This document shows positions 27,423-36,660 of a stretch of 64,000 nt of DNA, piece by piece (the first letter of the stretch is position 1; every line of letters starts with the position of its first letter). A program made the position numbers and the translations under genes. The notes below the pieces were generated by a model. It had not been told where the DNA came from, searched no databases, and worked only from the letters and a program-made list of their open reading frames with translations. The DNA is taken from the NCBI GenBank assembly GCA_030685065.1, contig JAUXQH010000142.1, positions 87,014-151,013 on the forward strand, in the 5' to 3' direction. Source of the stretch: Pseudomonadota bacterium. GTDB lineage: Bacteria; Myxococcota_A; UBA796; SXON01.

Positions 27423-28511
27423 TCAGACTTTGCAGCAGCGATGACACACCTCGAACGATTTCTGCCACTGCGCGAGCCGCACCGCCTTCATGCGCGGGTG
27501 GTTCCAAACCGTGTCGAGGTCGTCCGTCAGCAGGTTTCCGACGGGTTCGTCGAAGAGGTGCCCGCAGGGCACCACCGAGGCGTCGGGACGGAGGAACAGC
27601 GTGTGCCAGAGCGTGTGACACCGCCGCTCGACCCCGCCTCCCTCCCGGTACCAGGCGCGCCGCTCCACATCGTCGAGAACGGGGTGGAACGTGACGAACC
27701 CGCGGAAGTCCTTCTCCATCGCGCGCGCCTCGATCAGCGTGGGGCCGATGTCGAAGGCTGCCAGCCTGGCGTCGGGGAGGACAAGATAGGTGACCTTGTG
27801 GGTCTCCTTCGCGTGCTCGGTCTCGGTCAGAAACGAGAGCCAGGTGAACCGTACGGCGTCCACGCCAAGCTCCCGGCCCATCTCCGCCACGGCGCGGATC
27901 GATCCGGCGCTCTCCAGTGATACCGCGCAGTTGATGATGACGCGCGTGCGCTTCCGGTCACGATGCTGGAGCAGGTTCGACAGGCCGCCGACCGTGCGCT
28001 GGTACGCCCCGGGCCGGCCCATCGCCGCGTCGTGACCGGCCTCGTCGCCCAGCAGGCTGAACATCACCACGTCCGGCCCGATCTCCGCGAGCTTCCTCGC
28101 CTTCGACGGACCGAGCGACGTCCCGGACGTGACGGTGAAGATGCGGCCACCGCGCTTCTTGATGCGGGCGTAGTGGTCGAGGATCCCGGGGTGCGCCATG
28201 GGCTCGCCCCCGCCGATCGCGAGCGTCGGGATGCGCGGGACGAGCTTGTCGATGAGCTTGATCTGATCGGACTCCGAGAGGGGTTGAGTCCACTCTTCGA
28301 CGACCTGCGTCACGTTGCAGAAGGTGCACGCCTCGGGGCAGGCGTAGGTGACGTACTGGCACGCGGCGATCGGCGTGGGTGCGCTGCCGTCGCGACGCAC
28401 ATACCAGGACACCGGGAGCTGGATCCCCCGGGCGAGCTGCGGGAGGCTCCAGAGCCCCCGCACGACCCAGGCGGTGTGGGCCTGAGAGCGGACCTCCTCG
28501 ACCAGTGACAT
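27423..28511 (-). CDS. Radical SAM protein with Cys-rich C-terminal (SPASM-like) region
   Basis: I use ATG 28511 (362 residues); an ATG at 28538 would overlap the start of the divergent methyltransferase. The cluster motif is CPEACTFC (Cys58, Cys62, Cys65). LAIGGGEPMAHP and FTVTSGTSLGPSK follow as in SAM-binding barrels, and the C-terminus has CHTLWHTLFLRPDASVVPCGH and CHRCCKV, a short SPASM/twitch-type set. Such proteins often modify peptides or glycans. It is directly upstream of the glycosyltransferase; their ends lie 22 bp apart in the usual reading and would overlap if the transferase began earlier. They therefore likely form one operon, divergent from the methyltransferase set. Confidence 0.88.
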   Translation of the reverse strand: MSLVEEVRSQAHTAWVVRGLWSLPQLARGIQLPVSWYVRRDGSAPTPIAACQYVTYACPEACTFCNVTQVVEEWTQPLSESDQIKLIDKLVPRIPTLAIGGGEPMAHPGILDHYARIKKRGGRIFTVTSGTSLGPSKARKLAEIGPDVVMFSLLGDEAGHDAAMGRPGAYQRTVGGLSNLLQHRDRKRTRVIINCAVSLESAGSIRAVAEMGRELGVDAVRFTWLSFLTETEHAKETHKVTYLVLPDARLAAFDIGPTLIEARAMEKDFRGFVTFHPVLDDVERRAWYREGGGVERRCHTLWHTLFLRPDASVVPCGHLFDEPVGNLLTDDLDTVWNHPRMKAVRLAQWQKSFEVCHRCCKV

Positions 28512-28536
28512 CCAAACAGGATACCACTGGGGCCGC

Positions 28537-29202
28537 ATGGCCGACCGGCAAGGCGAACATCTCTACGGGCGGATCCGCGCGATGACCGCAGGTCGCGGGC
28601 CGAGGGCGCGCGCGCGCATCGCCCAGCGTTGGTACGGATCGCCGTTTCTGAAGGTGGAACGCTGGGTTCCGCAGGTGGGGCGGATCGTCGATCTCGGGTG
28701 CGGCTTCGGGCTGTTCAGCGCGGTGCTGGCGCTCGGACAGCCGGAACGCGTCGTGCACGGCATCGACGTGGATGCTCGGAAAATAGAGAGGGCGAAGGCG
28801 CTGTTCGGTGTGCTGCCGAACGTAGAGTTCCAGTGTCTCGATCTGGCGGATGCCCGGCTCGAACCGTGTGACGCCGTCGTCTTCTACGACGTGCTCCACC
28901 ACCTCCGCGATGCCCTCGTCGAGCGGCTCCTCGCCGCGGCCTACGACGCCCTGTCGCCCGGCGGGCAGATCATCGTGAAGGAGAACGACACCGAGCCGTT
29001 CCTGAAGCGGCAGATCTCGGAGGTGGTCGAGAGGGTGGCGGTCGGGCTGTCGATCACGCAGAGCGATCCGGTGCATTTCCGATCCCGCGGTGAATGGGTG
29101 GCCGCGTTGGAGGCCGTGGGATTCCGCATCCGGCACGCCGAGCACCTTCGCGCGAAGGAAGGGTTCTTCGTGCCCCATTCGCTCTTCGTGGGGGAGCGGT
29201 GA
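28537..29202 (+). CDS. Class I SAM-dependent methyltransferase
   Basis: The 221-residue protein has the Rossmann motif I VDLGCGFGLF (51-60), motif II HGIDVD, VEFQCLDL, and a post-II DAVVFYDVLHHL block. No DNA- or rRNA-specific motif is present, so a small molecule or lipid substrate is likely. It is the first of three plus-strand genes coupled by GTGA overlaps (methyltransferase, membrane/propeller protein, flippase-like protein) and diverges from a radical SAM/glycosyltransferase pair with only 25 bp between starts. That suggests one surface-glycolipid or secondary-metabolite locus. Confidence 0.88.
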   Translation: MADRQGEHLYGRIRAMTAGRGPRARARIAQRWYGSPFLKVERWVPQVGRIVDLGCGFGLFSAVLALGQPERVVHGIDVDARKIERAKALFGVLPNVEFQCLDLADARLEPCDAVVFYDVLHHLRDALVERLLAAAYDALSPGGQIIVKENDTEPFLKRQISEVVERVAVGLSITQSDPVHFRSRGEWVAALEAVGFRIRHAEHLRAKEGFFVPHSLFVGER

Positions 29203-30716
29203 AGGTCCTGAGGGCGTGGGTGATGCTGCGGCTGCCGCTGCCGCTGCTCGTGCTTGTCCTGCTGCCCAACGTGACCGGCGACCTCCTCGCGCGGCAGCTC
29301 ACCAAGCTCCCGTACGCACACGGGGCGGTCAAGTTCGGCCTGGAAGTGTGGCAATCGCTGCTGATCCGTCAGGACCGCGTCGGCGGCGTGATCGTGCTCA
29401 CCGCCGCGGGTGGAGCCCTCATCACCGGCCTCCGAGGTCGGGTCCGGCTCGTAGCGATGGCGCTTCTGGCGGCCGCCTCGATCGCGGTCCTCCGGCCGAC
29501 GACGTGGGCCTACGTCCCGGCGCTCGCGCTGATCCTGGCGAACCTCTCGCTCCGGCTGCCGCGGGGGCTCGCGTGGATCCCGGGGGTCGAGCTTCTTCTC
29601 CCCGTTCCGCTCGCACGGGTGTTGACGTCCAGCACGATCGTGCCTCGTGTTGTCGCGACGCTCGCGCTCCCCGTCCTGGCGCTGTTCGGGATCCTCGCGG
29701 ACACGTCGCGCGGCTTCGCCGGCTACGAACGACAGCTCGCCGCCGGCTGGCCCGCGGAGCTCGAGGATCCTCGCGTAACCGTGCTCGAGCGAGCACTATC
29801 CGGCGTCAAGTGCGAGTACCACGACATCGACATCGTGGGGGACCGCGCGCTGGTGGTCGCGGAGGGCACGCATCGCCTGATGTCGGTGCCAGACGGCGCG
29901 ACGTACCGGCTGCCGGAGCTGTGGGGTCCGAACAAGGGCCTCACGCTCGACAGCGAGACCGACCCGGCGACCGACACGACGTGGTTCGTGGACGGCCCGG
30001 AGTACGTCTCCGCGGTGCGCTGGGAGGCGGGCGCCTTCGTCAACGTCGGGCGCTCCGTGCGCATGCCGCGACCCATGCACCACAGCTATTTGTATCGGAT
30101 TCATGAGCTCGGACGCCTCGTCCTGTTTACCGTCGGCGTCGGTGACCCGCGTGGCGGCGCGGAGATGCAGACGCTCGACCTCCCGGGCATGACCGACCCG
30201 AAGGCGTTCTGGCTCACGACCGCGGACGGTCGCAGGGTGCCGACGCTCCGGGACGCGGTATGGATCCCGCCCTTGCGACGGTTCGTCGCGGTTCCGGACA
30301 TGGGCTCGCGTCTGTACCTCGTGGACGCCGAGACCGGCGCGTCGGAGGCGTGGCTCGAGATGCCGACGCTCAACGGGCGTCCCCGCTGGATCGACGCGCT
30401 CGGCAAGCTCTACGTTCCGATGCCGAACCGCGCCGAGCTCTGGGAGGTCGATCCGGTGACGGAGGAGGTCCGCCACATCCGCACGCAACCCGGGGTCCGA
30501 ACATTGGAAGTTGATGTAGAACGGAACCTTCTCATCACGGCTTCTGTGTTGACGGGCATCGTACTCGTGCAGAGGCTCGACGATGGCTCGTACGTGGACA
30601 GCTTCCGGACGCTGATGCCCATGGCCCGGATGTTGACGATCCTGCCCGGAACGGGCGCCGCGATGCTCTCCACCTGGACGTCGCTCTACCGGATCCCGTA
30701 CGCGGCCGTCCCGTGA
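29199..30716 (+). CDS. Membrane protein with periplasmic beta-propeller-like domain
   Basis: Started at GTG 29199 (overlapping the methyltransferase stop by GTGA) the product has 505 residues. The N-terminal 170 residues hold about five hydrophobic helices. The rest is rich in six-stranded repeats such as VGDRALVVAEGTHRLMSVPD, FVAVPDMGSRLYLVDAETG and LYVPMPNRAELWEVDPVTEEV, which have the look of an NHL/YVTN-type beta-propeller. I do not recognise the full-length family. The gene overlaps the next by GTGA. A role as an envelope sensor or glycan-binding partner of its neighbours is possible but unproven. Confidence 0.7.
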   Translation: MKVLRAWVMLRLPLPLLVLVLLPNVTGDLLARQLTKLPYAHGAVKFGLEVWQSLLIRQDRVGGVIVLTAAGGALITGLRGRVRLVAMALLAAASIAVLRPTTWAYVPALALILANLSLRLPRGLAWIPGVELLLPVPLARVLTSSTIVPRVVATLALPVLALFGILADTSRGFAGYERQLAAGWPAELEDPRVTVLERALSGVKCEYHDIDIVGDRALVVAEGTHRLMSVPDGATYRLPELWGPNKGLTLDSETDPATDTTWFVDGPEYVSAVRWEAGAFVNVGRSVRMPRPMHHSYLYRIHELGRLVLFTVGVGDPRGGAEMQTLDLPGMTDPKAFWLTTADGRRVPTLRDAVWIPPLRRFVAVPDMGSRLYLVDAETGASEAWLEMPTLNGRPRWIDALGKLYVPMPNRAELWEVDPVTEEVRHIRTQPGVRTLEVDVERNLLITASVLTGIVLVQRLDDGSYVDSFRTLMPMARMLTILPGTGAAMLSTWTSLYRIPYAAVP

Positions 30717-31651
30717 AAATGCGTCGGCTTGGTATTCTCGTTCGCGTCGTCGGACTGTTCCTCTTCATCGGGTTTTTCTCCAGCCAGGTCGACTTCGTCC
30801 TCGTGGTCAAGACGCTGACCCGCCCCGGCGTCGGCGCGTGGATCGCCGCCGCTGCCCTGCTCTACATGCTGGGCCACCTCGGAAACGGCCTCGGCTGGCG
30901 CTCGATCCTGCGGTCGGCCGGGGTGGACGTGAGCCTCGAGCAGATGTTTCTCCACGATCTCTCGAGCGTGTTCTGGTCCACGGTCCTGCCCGGCGGCGTC
31001 GCGGGTGAGGTCGTGAAGGGCGTGCGGCTCGCGGGCGAGGGCGCCGACGGGGGCACCGTCGCCGTCGGGCTCGTGGTGTCGCGTCTCGTCGGGGGCGGGG
31101 TTTCGTGCCTGCTCGCGCTCGCGATGCTCCCCTTCACGTCGTTCGTCCCCGGGCTGCGCCACGCCGTTGCCCTCGCGCTCGCGTTCGTCCTGATCGGCGC
31201 GCTCTGCGTGCTGCTTGTCATCCGCCTCGGACCGCGGGTTCTCAACACACACCTTCCATCGCTGGCGGCGCGGATCCCGATCGGGCGCTTCCCGGCACGC
31301 GCGGCGATCGCGCGGCGTGCGCTGTGGGGGCTCCTGACACACGGCGTGTTTTCCGTCGTCTACGCCCTCTGCTTCGGAGCCGCGGGTCAGGCGTTGACAT
31401 TCCCGGACGGAGCGGCGCTCTCCACGCTCTCCTCGGTCGCGCAGCTCGCGCCGATCAGCTTCGGCGGCTTCGGGATCCGGGAACTCACGGTGTCCCAGAT
31501 AGGCGGCGTGCTGGTGCCACCTACGACGGCCGCCGCCGCCGCGGTCATGCTCTCGGTTCTCTGGACGTCGGTCGTCCTGCTCGGCGGGGTGGTAGAGCTA
31601 TACCGGGTGCGCGTGGGGGCGCGGTTGGCGGAGCCTGGTACGGGTCGATGA
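30713..31651 (+). CDS. Flippase-like membrane protein (lysylphosphatidylglycerol synthase TM/AglD family)
   Basis: The 312-residue polytopic protein has the pattern of the LPG-synthase transmembrane family: GNGLGWRSILRSAG after the second helix, LHDLSSVFWSTVLPGGVAGEVVKG, and the conserved late block LAPISFGGFGIRELT. Members of this family flip or help flip lipid-linked sugars or are fused to aminoacyl-PG synthases. No synthase domain is present here, so a flippase-like role for the lipid made by its neighbours is the natural guess. The start is GTG 30713 (GTGA overlap); an ATG two codons later is equally possible. Confidence 0.82.
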   Translation: MKMRRLGILVRVVGLFLFIGFFSSQVDFVLVVKTLTRPGVGAWIAAAALLYMLGHLGNGLGWRSILRSAGVDVSLEQMFLHDLSSVFWSTVLPGGVAGEVVKGVRLAGEGADGGTVAVGLVVSRLVGGGVSCLLALAMLPFTSFVPGLRHAVALALAFVLIGALCVLLVIRLGPRVLNTHLPSLAARIPIGRFPARAAIARRALWGLLTHGVFSVVYALCFGAAGQALTFPDGAALSTLSSVAQLAPISFGGFGIRELTVSQIGGVLVPPTTAAAAAVMLSVLWTSVVLLGGVVELYRVRVGARLAEPGTGR

Positions 31652-31738
31652 CGACCGGCTCGGCGTGGAGGTATACCGGCGGCACGACTCTGCCGAAACG
31701 GGGGGCGACGCGGTAGGATGCGGAGACCCGAGGTTCCC

Positions 31739-32830
31739 ATGGCGCGCACTCAGGCCCTCAGCGAGCTCGAGCTCTACTGCGGCATGGCGACACGCCACTC
31801 CTACGACCAGTACGAGAAGCACGGCACGCTGTTCTCGAAGGCGGTGACGGCGTTTCGTGACGACAGTGTGTGGACCGAAAAGTGGGTCCCGGACGACTTC
31901 GACGTGTGTGACGCCGCGAGCCACCCGGTGTGGGAGCAGCGGTTCACCGGCGAGCAGAAGCTCGCCTGGAACCACCTCCAGTGGGCCCTCGACTACTCGG
32001 CGGTCGCGCAGGGGGAGCGGCAGATCATCGTGCTCAACAACTTCGCGGTGAAGGAGTACGGGGCAATCCTGCCCTCGGTGTGCGAGCTCGAGCGCCGCGA
32101 GAGCTTCGAGGAGACGGACCACATCGAGGCCTTCTGCGTCGTCCTCGAGGGCGTGCGCGCCCGCTACTTCAAGACGCGGAAGGAGCCGCTCCAGTCCATC
32201 CCGGCCTCCGGCTTCTCCAGCGAGACGCTCAACCGCCTCTCACGCCGCGCCATGGGCCGCGTCGCGACGTACCTGCTCGGCTCGAATTTCCCGACGTTGT
32301 TCTTCCTTGCCCGCGGGATGAAGACGCACGGCTTCAAGCCCTTCGAGAACAGCATCGTGACGAACGACGAGGGGCACCCCGCCATCCGGATGATCTCCCA
32401 CCTCCACCGTCTCGACGAGTCGCGGCACATGGCGACCTCGCTCAATCTCGCGAGGCTCTCCTCCGCCGTCCTCGAGGCGCTCCCGCGCGACAACAAGCTC
32501 CTGTTCCGTCTCGCGGTGCAGGCCGCGTTTCCACGCGGACGCTCCGCCGACTACCGGCTGACCTATTGGCGCAGGGTGTTGAATGAATCCACCATCTACG
32601 CCGATATCCCGAAGGCGGAGCGGGACGCGCTCTACGCCCATATGGAGAGCCGCATTGGGGTGAACCTCCAGTCGCTCCACGAGCGCCAGGCGCGGCTCAC
32701 GCGGCAGGCAAACAAGCGGATCGTGGAGGAGTGCGGCCTGTCTCCCGACATGAAGCGCCTCTTCGTGGACGTGCTGCGGAGCGATCCCGCCTACGCCGCC
32801 ACGGTGGACGCCGTCCGCCTCGACGACTGA
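31739..32830 (+). CDS. AurF-like diiron (ferritin-like) oxygenase family protein
   Basis: From ATG 31739 the protein has 363 residues (an ATG at 31718 adds seven). It is helical with metal-ligand-like motifs spread as in p-aminobenzoate N-oxygenase AurF: GERQIIVLNNFAVKEYG, ERRESFEETDHIEAF (E-x2-H type) and HRLDESRHMATSL (E-x2-H). A four-helix diiron oxygenase acting on amine or aromatic substrates is likely. It stands 87 bp after the flippase-like gene and converges with the DUF1501 gene. No ferredoxin or reductase gene is adjacent. The ligand set is assigned by pattern, not by alignment. Confidence 0.72.
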   Translation: MARTQALSELELYCGMATRHSYDQYEKHGTLFSKAVTAFRDDSVWTEKWVPDDFDVCDAASHPVWEQRFTGEQKLAWNHLQWALDYSAVAQGERQIIVLNNFAVKEYGAILPSVCELERRESFEETDHIEAFCVVLEGVRARYFKTRKEPLQSIPASGFSSETLNRLSRRAMGRVATYLLGSNFPTLFFLARGMKTHGFKPFENSIVTNDEGHPAIRMISHLHRLDESRHMATSLNLARLSSAVLEALPRDNKLLFRLAVQAAFPRGRSADYRLTYWRRVLNESTIYADIPKAERDALYAHMESRIGVNLQSLHERQARLTRQANKRIVEECGLSPDMKRLFVDVLRSDPAYAATVDAVRLDD

Positions 32831-32869
32831 GAGGGTGCCTGTCCGGGTGAGCGCAGGTCGGGAGCCTGG

Positions 32870-34117
32870 CTACACGATCACTCCATCCACGGCGGAGGCG
32901 TCGAGGAACTCCACCGGGTCTACGTCGGCGATCTTCAGGAGCGTCGCGCCGTACACCGCGCCGGTGAGCACCTGTCCGGTCGTCGCCAGCTCCCCGCTCG
33001 CGGGGTCGATGGTGTCCCCGTAGTAGTACTCGGTGAAGCCGCCAATCACCCGATCCCCGGTGAAGCCGGGGCCCACCAGCATCGCCGAGCTGGCGCCCCA
33101 ATGGTCCTTGCCCTGCCCACCGTTGAGCTGGGGGGTGCGCCCCATGTCGGACATCACGACCACCACCGTCTCGTCCGCCAGCGTGGGAGCGCTGGTGCCC
33201 GGCGTCGCCTCGAGCTGCTCCATCAGGTAGGTCAGGCTCTCGAACAGGTACCCGAAATTCCCACTCTGGGTGGCGTCGTTGTCGGCGTGGCTGTCCCAGT
33301 GCTCCAGCTCGAGGAATTGCAGCGTGAGGCATCGGCTCACCCCGAGCCCCAGAAGATCGATCGCGAGGTCCACCTCCCTCTCGAACGCGCCGTCGGTGTC
33401 CCAGGCGACCTGACCGACGAGGCTCTCCAGCGTACGTGAGCGCTCGAGTGCGGTGTCGTAGCGCTCGCAAAGCTCCCTCTTCCTCAGCCCCCTCGCGCCA
33501 GCCGTGCGCAGCTCGGCCCGCGTCCGAATCCACTGGTCCATCCGAGCCTTCGCGGCGGCAGAGGGCCCGATCACCGCGGCGTCGCTCTCCGCGAGGATGG
33601 CTCCGGTCAGGACCGGCTCGATGTGGCCCCTCCCGACCCGCGTCACGAAGCCGCCGAGCGTGCCGGGGAACTGCGGCCCGCGGATCACCACGTGCGGGAG
33701 CCCGTAGCTGGTGGTGCTGCGAGCGGCGATGATCACCGGCCAGTCGGGCGCGCGCGCGCCGCTGACGCCTGTCATCCCGAGCGAGAGGCACTCGGAGTGG
33801 GAGAGCGACGGCACCGAGAGTCCGTTGACGATGAGGGTGCTCGAATGGTAGCGCTCGAAGAACGCGCGCACCTGCGGGCGCTCGGCGTGGTCCACGAAGG
33901 CCAGGTTGCCAACCTGCCCGAGCTGCGCCGCAGGCTCCATCGAGATGAGCGGGCGGTCGAACGTCGTGGCGAACACACGGGTAGGGTCCCAACCGCCGGT
34001 CGCGACGACGAAGATGAATTTCCGGTCGCCGCCGCTCGCCCGCGCCGGACGCGGCGAGAGCGTCGCCGCCGCCAGCGCGGCGGAGCCGGTCCCGAGAAAT
34101 CGTCGTCGCGAGAGCAT
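32870..34117 (-). CDS. DUF1501 secreted protein (Tat-exported)
   Basis: The 415-residue protein begins LSRRRFLGTG, a twin-arginine motif followed by a short hydrophobic stretch ending ARA, so folding before export is likely. DUF1501 landmarks are present: FIFVVATGGWDPTRVF, VIIAARSTTSYGLPHVVIRG, LELEHWDSHADND, and VVVVMSDMGRTPQLNGGQGKDHWG. The last resembles the alkaline-phosphatase-like metal site of the family. DUF1501 genes are usually paired with a DUF1549/DUF1800-type partner in Planctomycetes and Myxococcota; here the partner lies 8 bp upstream. Function is unknown but probably concerns polymer degradation at the surface. Confidence 0.85.
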   Translation of the reverse strand: MLSRRRFLGTGSAALAAATLSPRPARASGGDRKFIFVVATGGWDPTRVFATTFDRPLISMEPAAQLGQVGNLAFVDHAERPQVRAFFERYHSSTLIVNGLSVPSLSHSECLSLGMTGVSGARAPDWPVIIAARSTTSYGLPHVVIRGPQFPGTLGGFVTRVGRGHIEPVLTGAILAESDAAVIGPSAAAKARMDQWIRTRAELRTAGARGLRKRELCERYDTALERSRTLESLVGQVAWDTDGAFEREVDLAIDLLGLGVSRCLTLQFLELEHWDSHADNDATQSGNFGYLFESLTYLMEQLEATPGTSAPTLADETVVVVMSDMGRTPQLNGGQGKDHWGASSAMLVGPGFTGDRVIGGFTEYYYGDTIDPASGELATTGQVLTGAVYGATLLKIADVDPVEFLDASAVDGVIV

Positions 34118-34125
34118 CGTGCGCC

Positions 34126-35694
34126 TCAGTAGTAGAGAAAGTCCGGATCACGCATCAGCGCCGTGAGCACCCCTGCCCACGCCAACTGCGGATCGCCGTC
34201 CGCCGCGTACAGATCGTTCCAGAGCGACACCGCGTCCGCCACCTCCTCGCTCTGCTCGGCCACATCCTGTCCGAGCACCCGCAGATACAAGCGCTGGATC
34301 TGCGCGACCCTCGCCTCGCTCCCCTCGGCCGGCACCTCGGTGAGGGCGATCTCCGTGAAGAGCCGCGGCGCCTCGGAGGACGCGTCGGCGGTCACGACAT
34401 GAGAGGCTGCGGCCTCGGCGATGCGGGCTTCCACCTCGATCATGGTGGGGGAAGGCGCGGCCGTTCCCACGTCGACCCCGGCCCCGGCCGCCATGGTCCG
34501 CATCCCGTAGTAGTCCTCCCGAATGACGTCGTGGCCCCCAATCACCATGCGATACCCGGTGAGATCCTCCACGACCGAGGCGAACTGGTCCGCTGACAGC
34601 ATCTTCCAGGGCACCTTCTCCGGGTCCTGCTCCTCTGTCACCCGATAGGCCGGATCCGCCAGGATCGAGCGGTACAGCGCGCGGAAGGTGACACCTCCGG
34701 CGATGAGCGCCTCGCGGTGGGTGTTGAGCGCGGAGGTGTCGTCGAGGGTCGCCTTCCGCTGCAGGAGCAGCTCCCAAGCCTGCTGCGTGACACATTGGAT
34801 CAGGCGGGGGTCCGCGGCCATCTGAAGCCCGAGGTCCTCCATGTCGTTCCCCGGCTGACCGAAGTAGGCCGGCGACACGCCGAACTCGGTCCAATAGCGC
34901 TCACGGTCCGGGTAGTAGTGAGAGAGATCGACGGGGTCGTTCGAGAACTCGCGGTAATGGCCCCACATGTAGGCCCCGAGCGGGTCGAGCGTCACGTGAC
35001 ACGAGACACATCCCTCCTGCGTGCGCACGGCGTTCAGCACCGCCGCCTCGTCCGTGAGATCCAGGTCGGTGGGGAACTCGACGGTGCGGTCGAGGTAGTC
35101 ATTACATAGGAAGATCCGGCTGACCTGGTTGGCCCTACCGCGATTTGCGTTGTTGAAGGTGGAGGTGTAGCGCCACCAGAAGCCGGCCGTGGACAAGACC
35201 CCGGCGGGAGGCCGCCCGTCGGTGTAGCGCGCAACCTGCCACCCCGTCTCTCCCGCGGGATAGTCCACCGGGTAGCGTTCGGCGAGCACCTCGTCGACGA
35301 CGGTGTAGTCGGCGCGGACGACGTCCGTGTACGGTCGGTCGTTGTCGGCAATATAGGCCAGCAACCGCAGGGGTTCCTCTCCGACGGAGGCGATGTACGT
35401 CCCCTCGTCCTCCATCGCGAGGTCGAGGTCGTCGAGGTCACTGATCGCGGATCGCGTTCGGTAGACGCCGGTCCACGCGCCCGCGACATTGGCGCCGAAG
35501 CGTTCGTCTGCCACGAACTCCGCGACGAGGGCGTCGAGCGTCGCGGGATCCGTGAGGACGGAGCGCGCTTCCTCCGCGGATGGGCGGACCCCTCGCAGAT
35601 CGAGGCTCGCTCGCGTGAGCACCCGGATCGCCGACGGCCCGACCGCCTCGGTGGTCATCGGCTGCGAGCAGGACATGAGGGTGATCAGGGTCAC
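34126..35694 (-). CDS. DUF1549-like secreted protein with CxxCH haem site
   Basis: GTG 35694 overlaps the upstream lipoprotein stop (GTGA) and gives a short lipoprotein-like leader ending LMSC, without a positive N-terminus. The 522-residue protein has the DUF1549-like helices (IRVLTRASLDLRGVRPSAEEA, FVADERFGANVAGAWTG), a single CVSCH haem-c motif with DPLGAYMWGHYREF, and WKMLSADQFASVVEDLTG as in planctomycete cytochrome-like pairs. With DUF1501 it forms a conserved pair whose role may be periplasmic redox or polysaccharide handling. Both are co-transcribed on the minus strand. Confidence 0.8.
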   Translation of the reverse strand: MTLITLMSCSQPMTTEAVGPSAIRVLTRASLDLRGVRPSAEEARSVLTDPATLDALVAEFVADERFGANVAGAWTGVYRTRSAISDLDDLDLAMEDEGTYIASVGEEPLRLLAYIADNDRPYTDVVRADYTVVDEVLAERYPVDYPAGETGWQVARYTDGRPPAGVLSTAGFWWRYTSTFNNANRGRANQVSRIFLCNDYLDRTVEFPTDLDLTDEAAVLNAVRTQEGCVSCHVTLDPLGAYMWGHYREFSNDPVDLSHYYPDRERYWTEFGVSPAYFGQPGNDMEDLGLQMAADPRLIQCVTQQAWELLLQRKATLDDTSALNTHREALIAGGVTFRALYRSILADPAYRVTEEQDPEKVPWKMLSADQFASVVEDLTGYRMVIGGHDVIREDYYGMRTMAAGAGVDVGTAAPSPTMIEVEARIAEAAASHVVTADASSEAPRLFTEIALTEVPAEGSEARVAQIQRLYLRVLGQDVAEQSEEVADAVSLWNDLYAADGDPQLAWAGVLTALMRDPDFLYY

Positions 35695-36584
35695 CACGGG
35701 CGGGCCTCCCAGTCGATCAGGGGGGTCCAATCCTGACACGCGGAGCCGATGGAGACGCCGTCCACCCGCACGTCGGCGCAGCCGTCACACGTCTCGTCGA
35801 ACGCGACCTCGTACCAGTGCAGGTTCGAGTCCCACAACCAGAGCGTTCCCGACGGCTCGATTGCGCCGCACGTCGCCGTCTCGGAGATCACGAAGTCCTC
35901 GAAGCTCACCGCGTCGATGAGCCCACCGAGTCGTGACACGCCGCCCGACCATTCCACGCTCCGGCCCGTCGGGTAGTCCACGCTGTCGAGGTACAGGTGC
36001 ACGCCGACCTCATCGTTGAGCCAGTTCGTGGTGACACCATCCTTGACCGAAAAGTCTCCCCACAGGTAGATCTGGAAGCCAGGGTCACCGTCGGTGGTGT
36101 CATAGTCCCGGTACTGGCAGTCCCCCAGCAGATGGAGCTCATAGCCGTCGTCCCGACTGATCTCTAGGTTCCCGGTGGTCCACGCGAAGTAGCGATGGTT
36201 CTCCACGGGTTCACCCGGCAGGCCGATCATTCCGGAACCATCGGTGCTGAGGTTGTAGCCGAGGAAGCGGGTGCCATCGGCGGTCGTGCAGTCCCCCTCG
36301 ACGAAGGTCTGGTTGTTGTGGTCGATCACCGTCGGACAAGTCGAGTCGCTGCGGGCGAGCCCCACCTCGCGGGCCTCGAAGATGAAGAGGGGATCTGTCT
36401 TGCGGAGGAACGTGACCACGTTCGAGAGCTCCCCCTCCACGTCGGACGCGCTCAGCATCGGGCGGTCGGGCGCGCCGGGATCCGTGTAGGTCCACGGCGT
36501 CGGCACCAACGCCGCGTCCTCCTCCGCGTTGGGAGCGTCACATCCCGCGAACCCGAGGAACGCGAACAGCACGAGGCAGAGCAT
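35691..36584 (-). CDS. Secreted lipoprotein of unknown function
   Basis: The 297-residue product starts with MLCLVLFAFLGFAGC, a lipobox at Cys15 but without N-terminal positive charge. The mature part is acidic and rich in Trp/Tyr/Asp beta-strand patterns with four or more cysteines (STCPTVIDHN, FVEGDCTTAD, LLGDCQYRD, ETCDGCADV), probably disulfide-bonded. I do not recognise a family. It heads a tight three-gene operon (lipoprotein, CxxCH protein, DUF1501) and may be the exposed component of that system. Confidence 0.7.
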   Translation of the reverse strand: MLCLVLFAFLGFAGCDAPNAEEDAALVPTPWTYTDPGAPDRPMLSASDVEGELSNVVTFLRKTDPLFIFEAREVGLARSDSTCPTVIDHNNQTFVEGDCTTADGTRFLGYNLSTDGSGMIGLPGEPVENHRYFAWTTGNLEISRDDGYELHLLGDCQYRDYDTTDGDPGFQIYLWGDFSVKDGVTTNWLNDEVGVHLYLDSVDYPTGRSVEWSGGVSRLGGLIDAVSFEDFVISETATCGAIEPSGTLWLWDSNLHWYEVAFDETCDGCADVRVDGVSIGSACQDWTPLIDWEARPW

Positions 36585-36660
36585 CCGGCTACTCTCGCAC
36601 CACGGGGCCGGAGCGTCAACGGGCCGACGAGCCTACGGCCGCCACGTTACAAGGCCGCCG

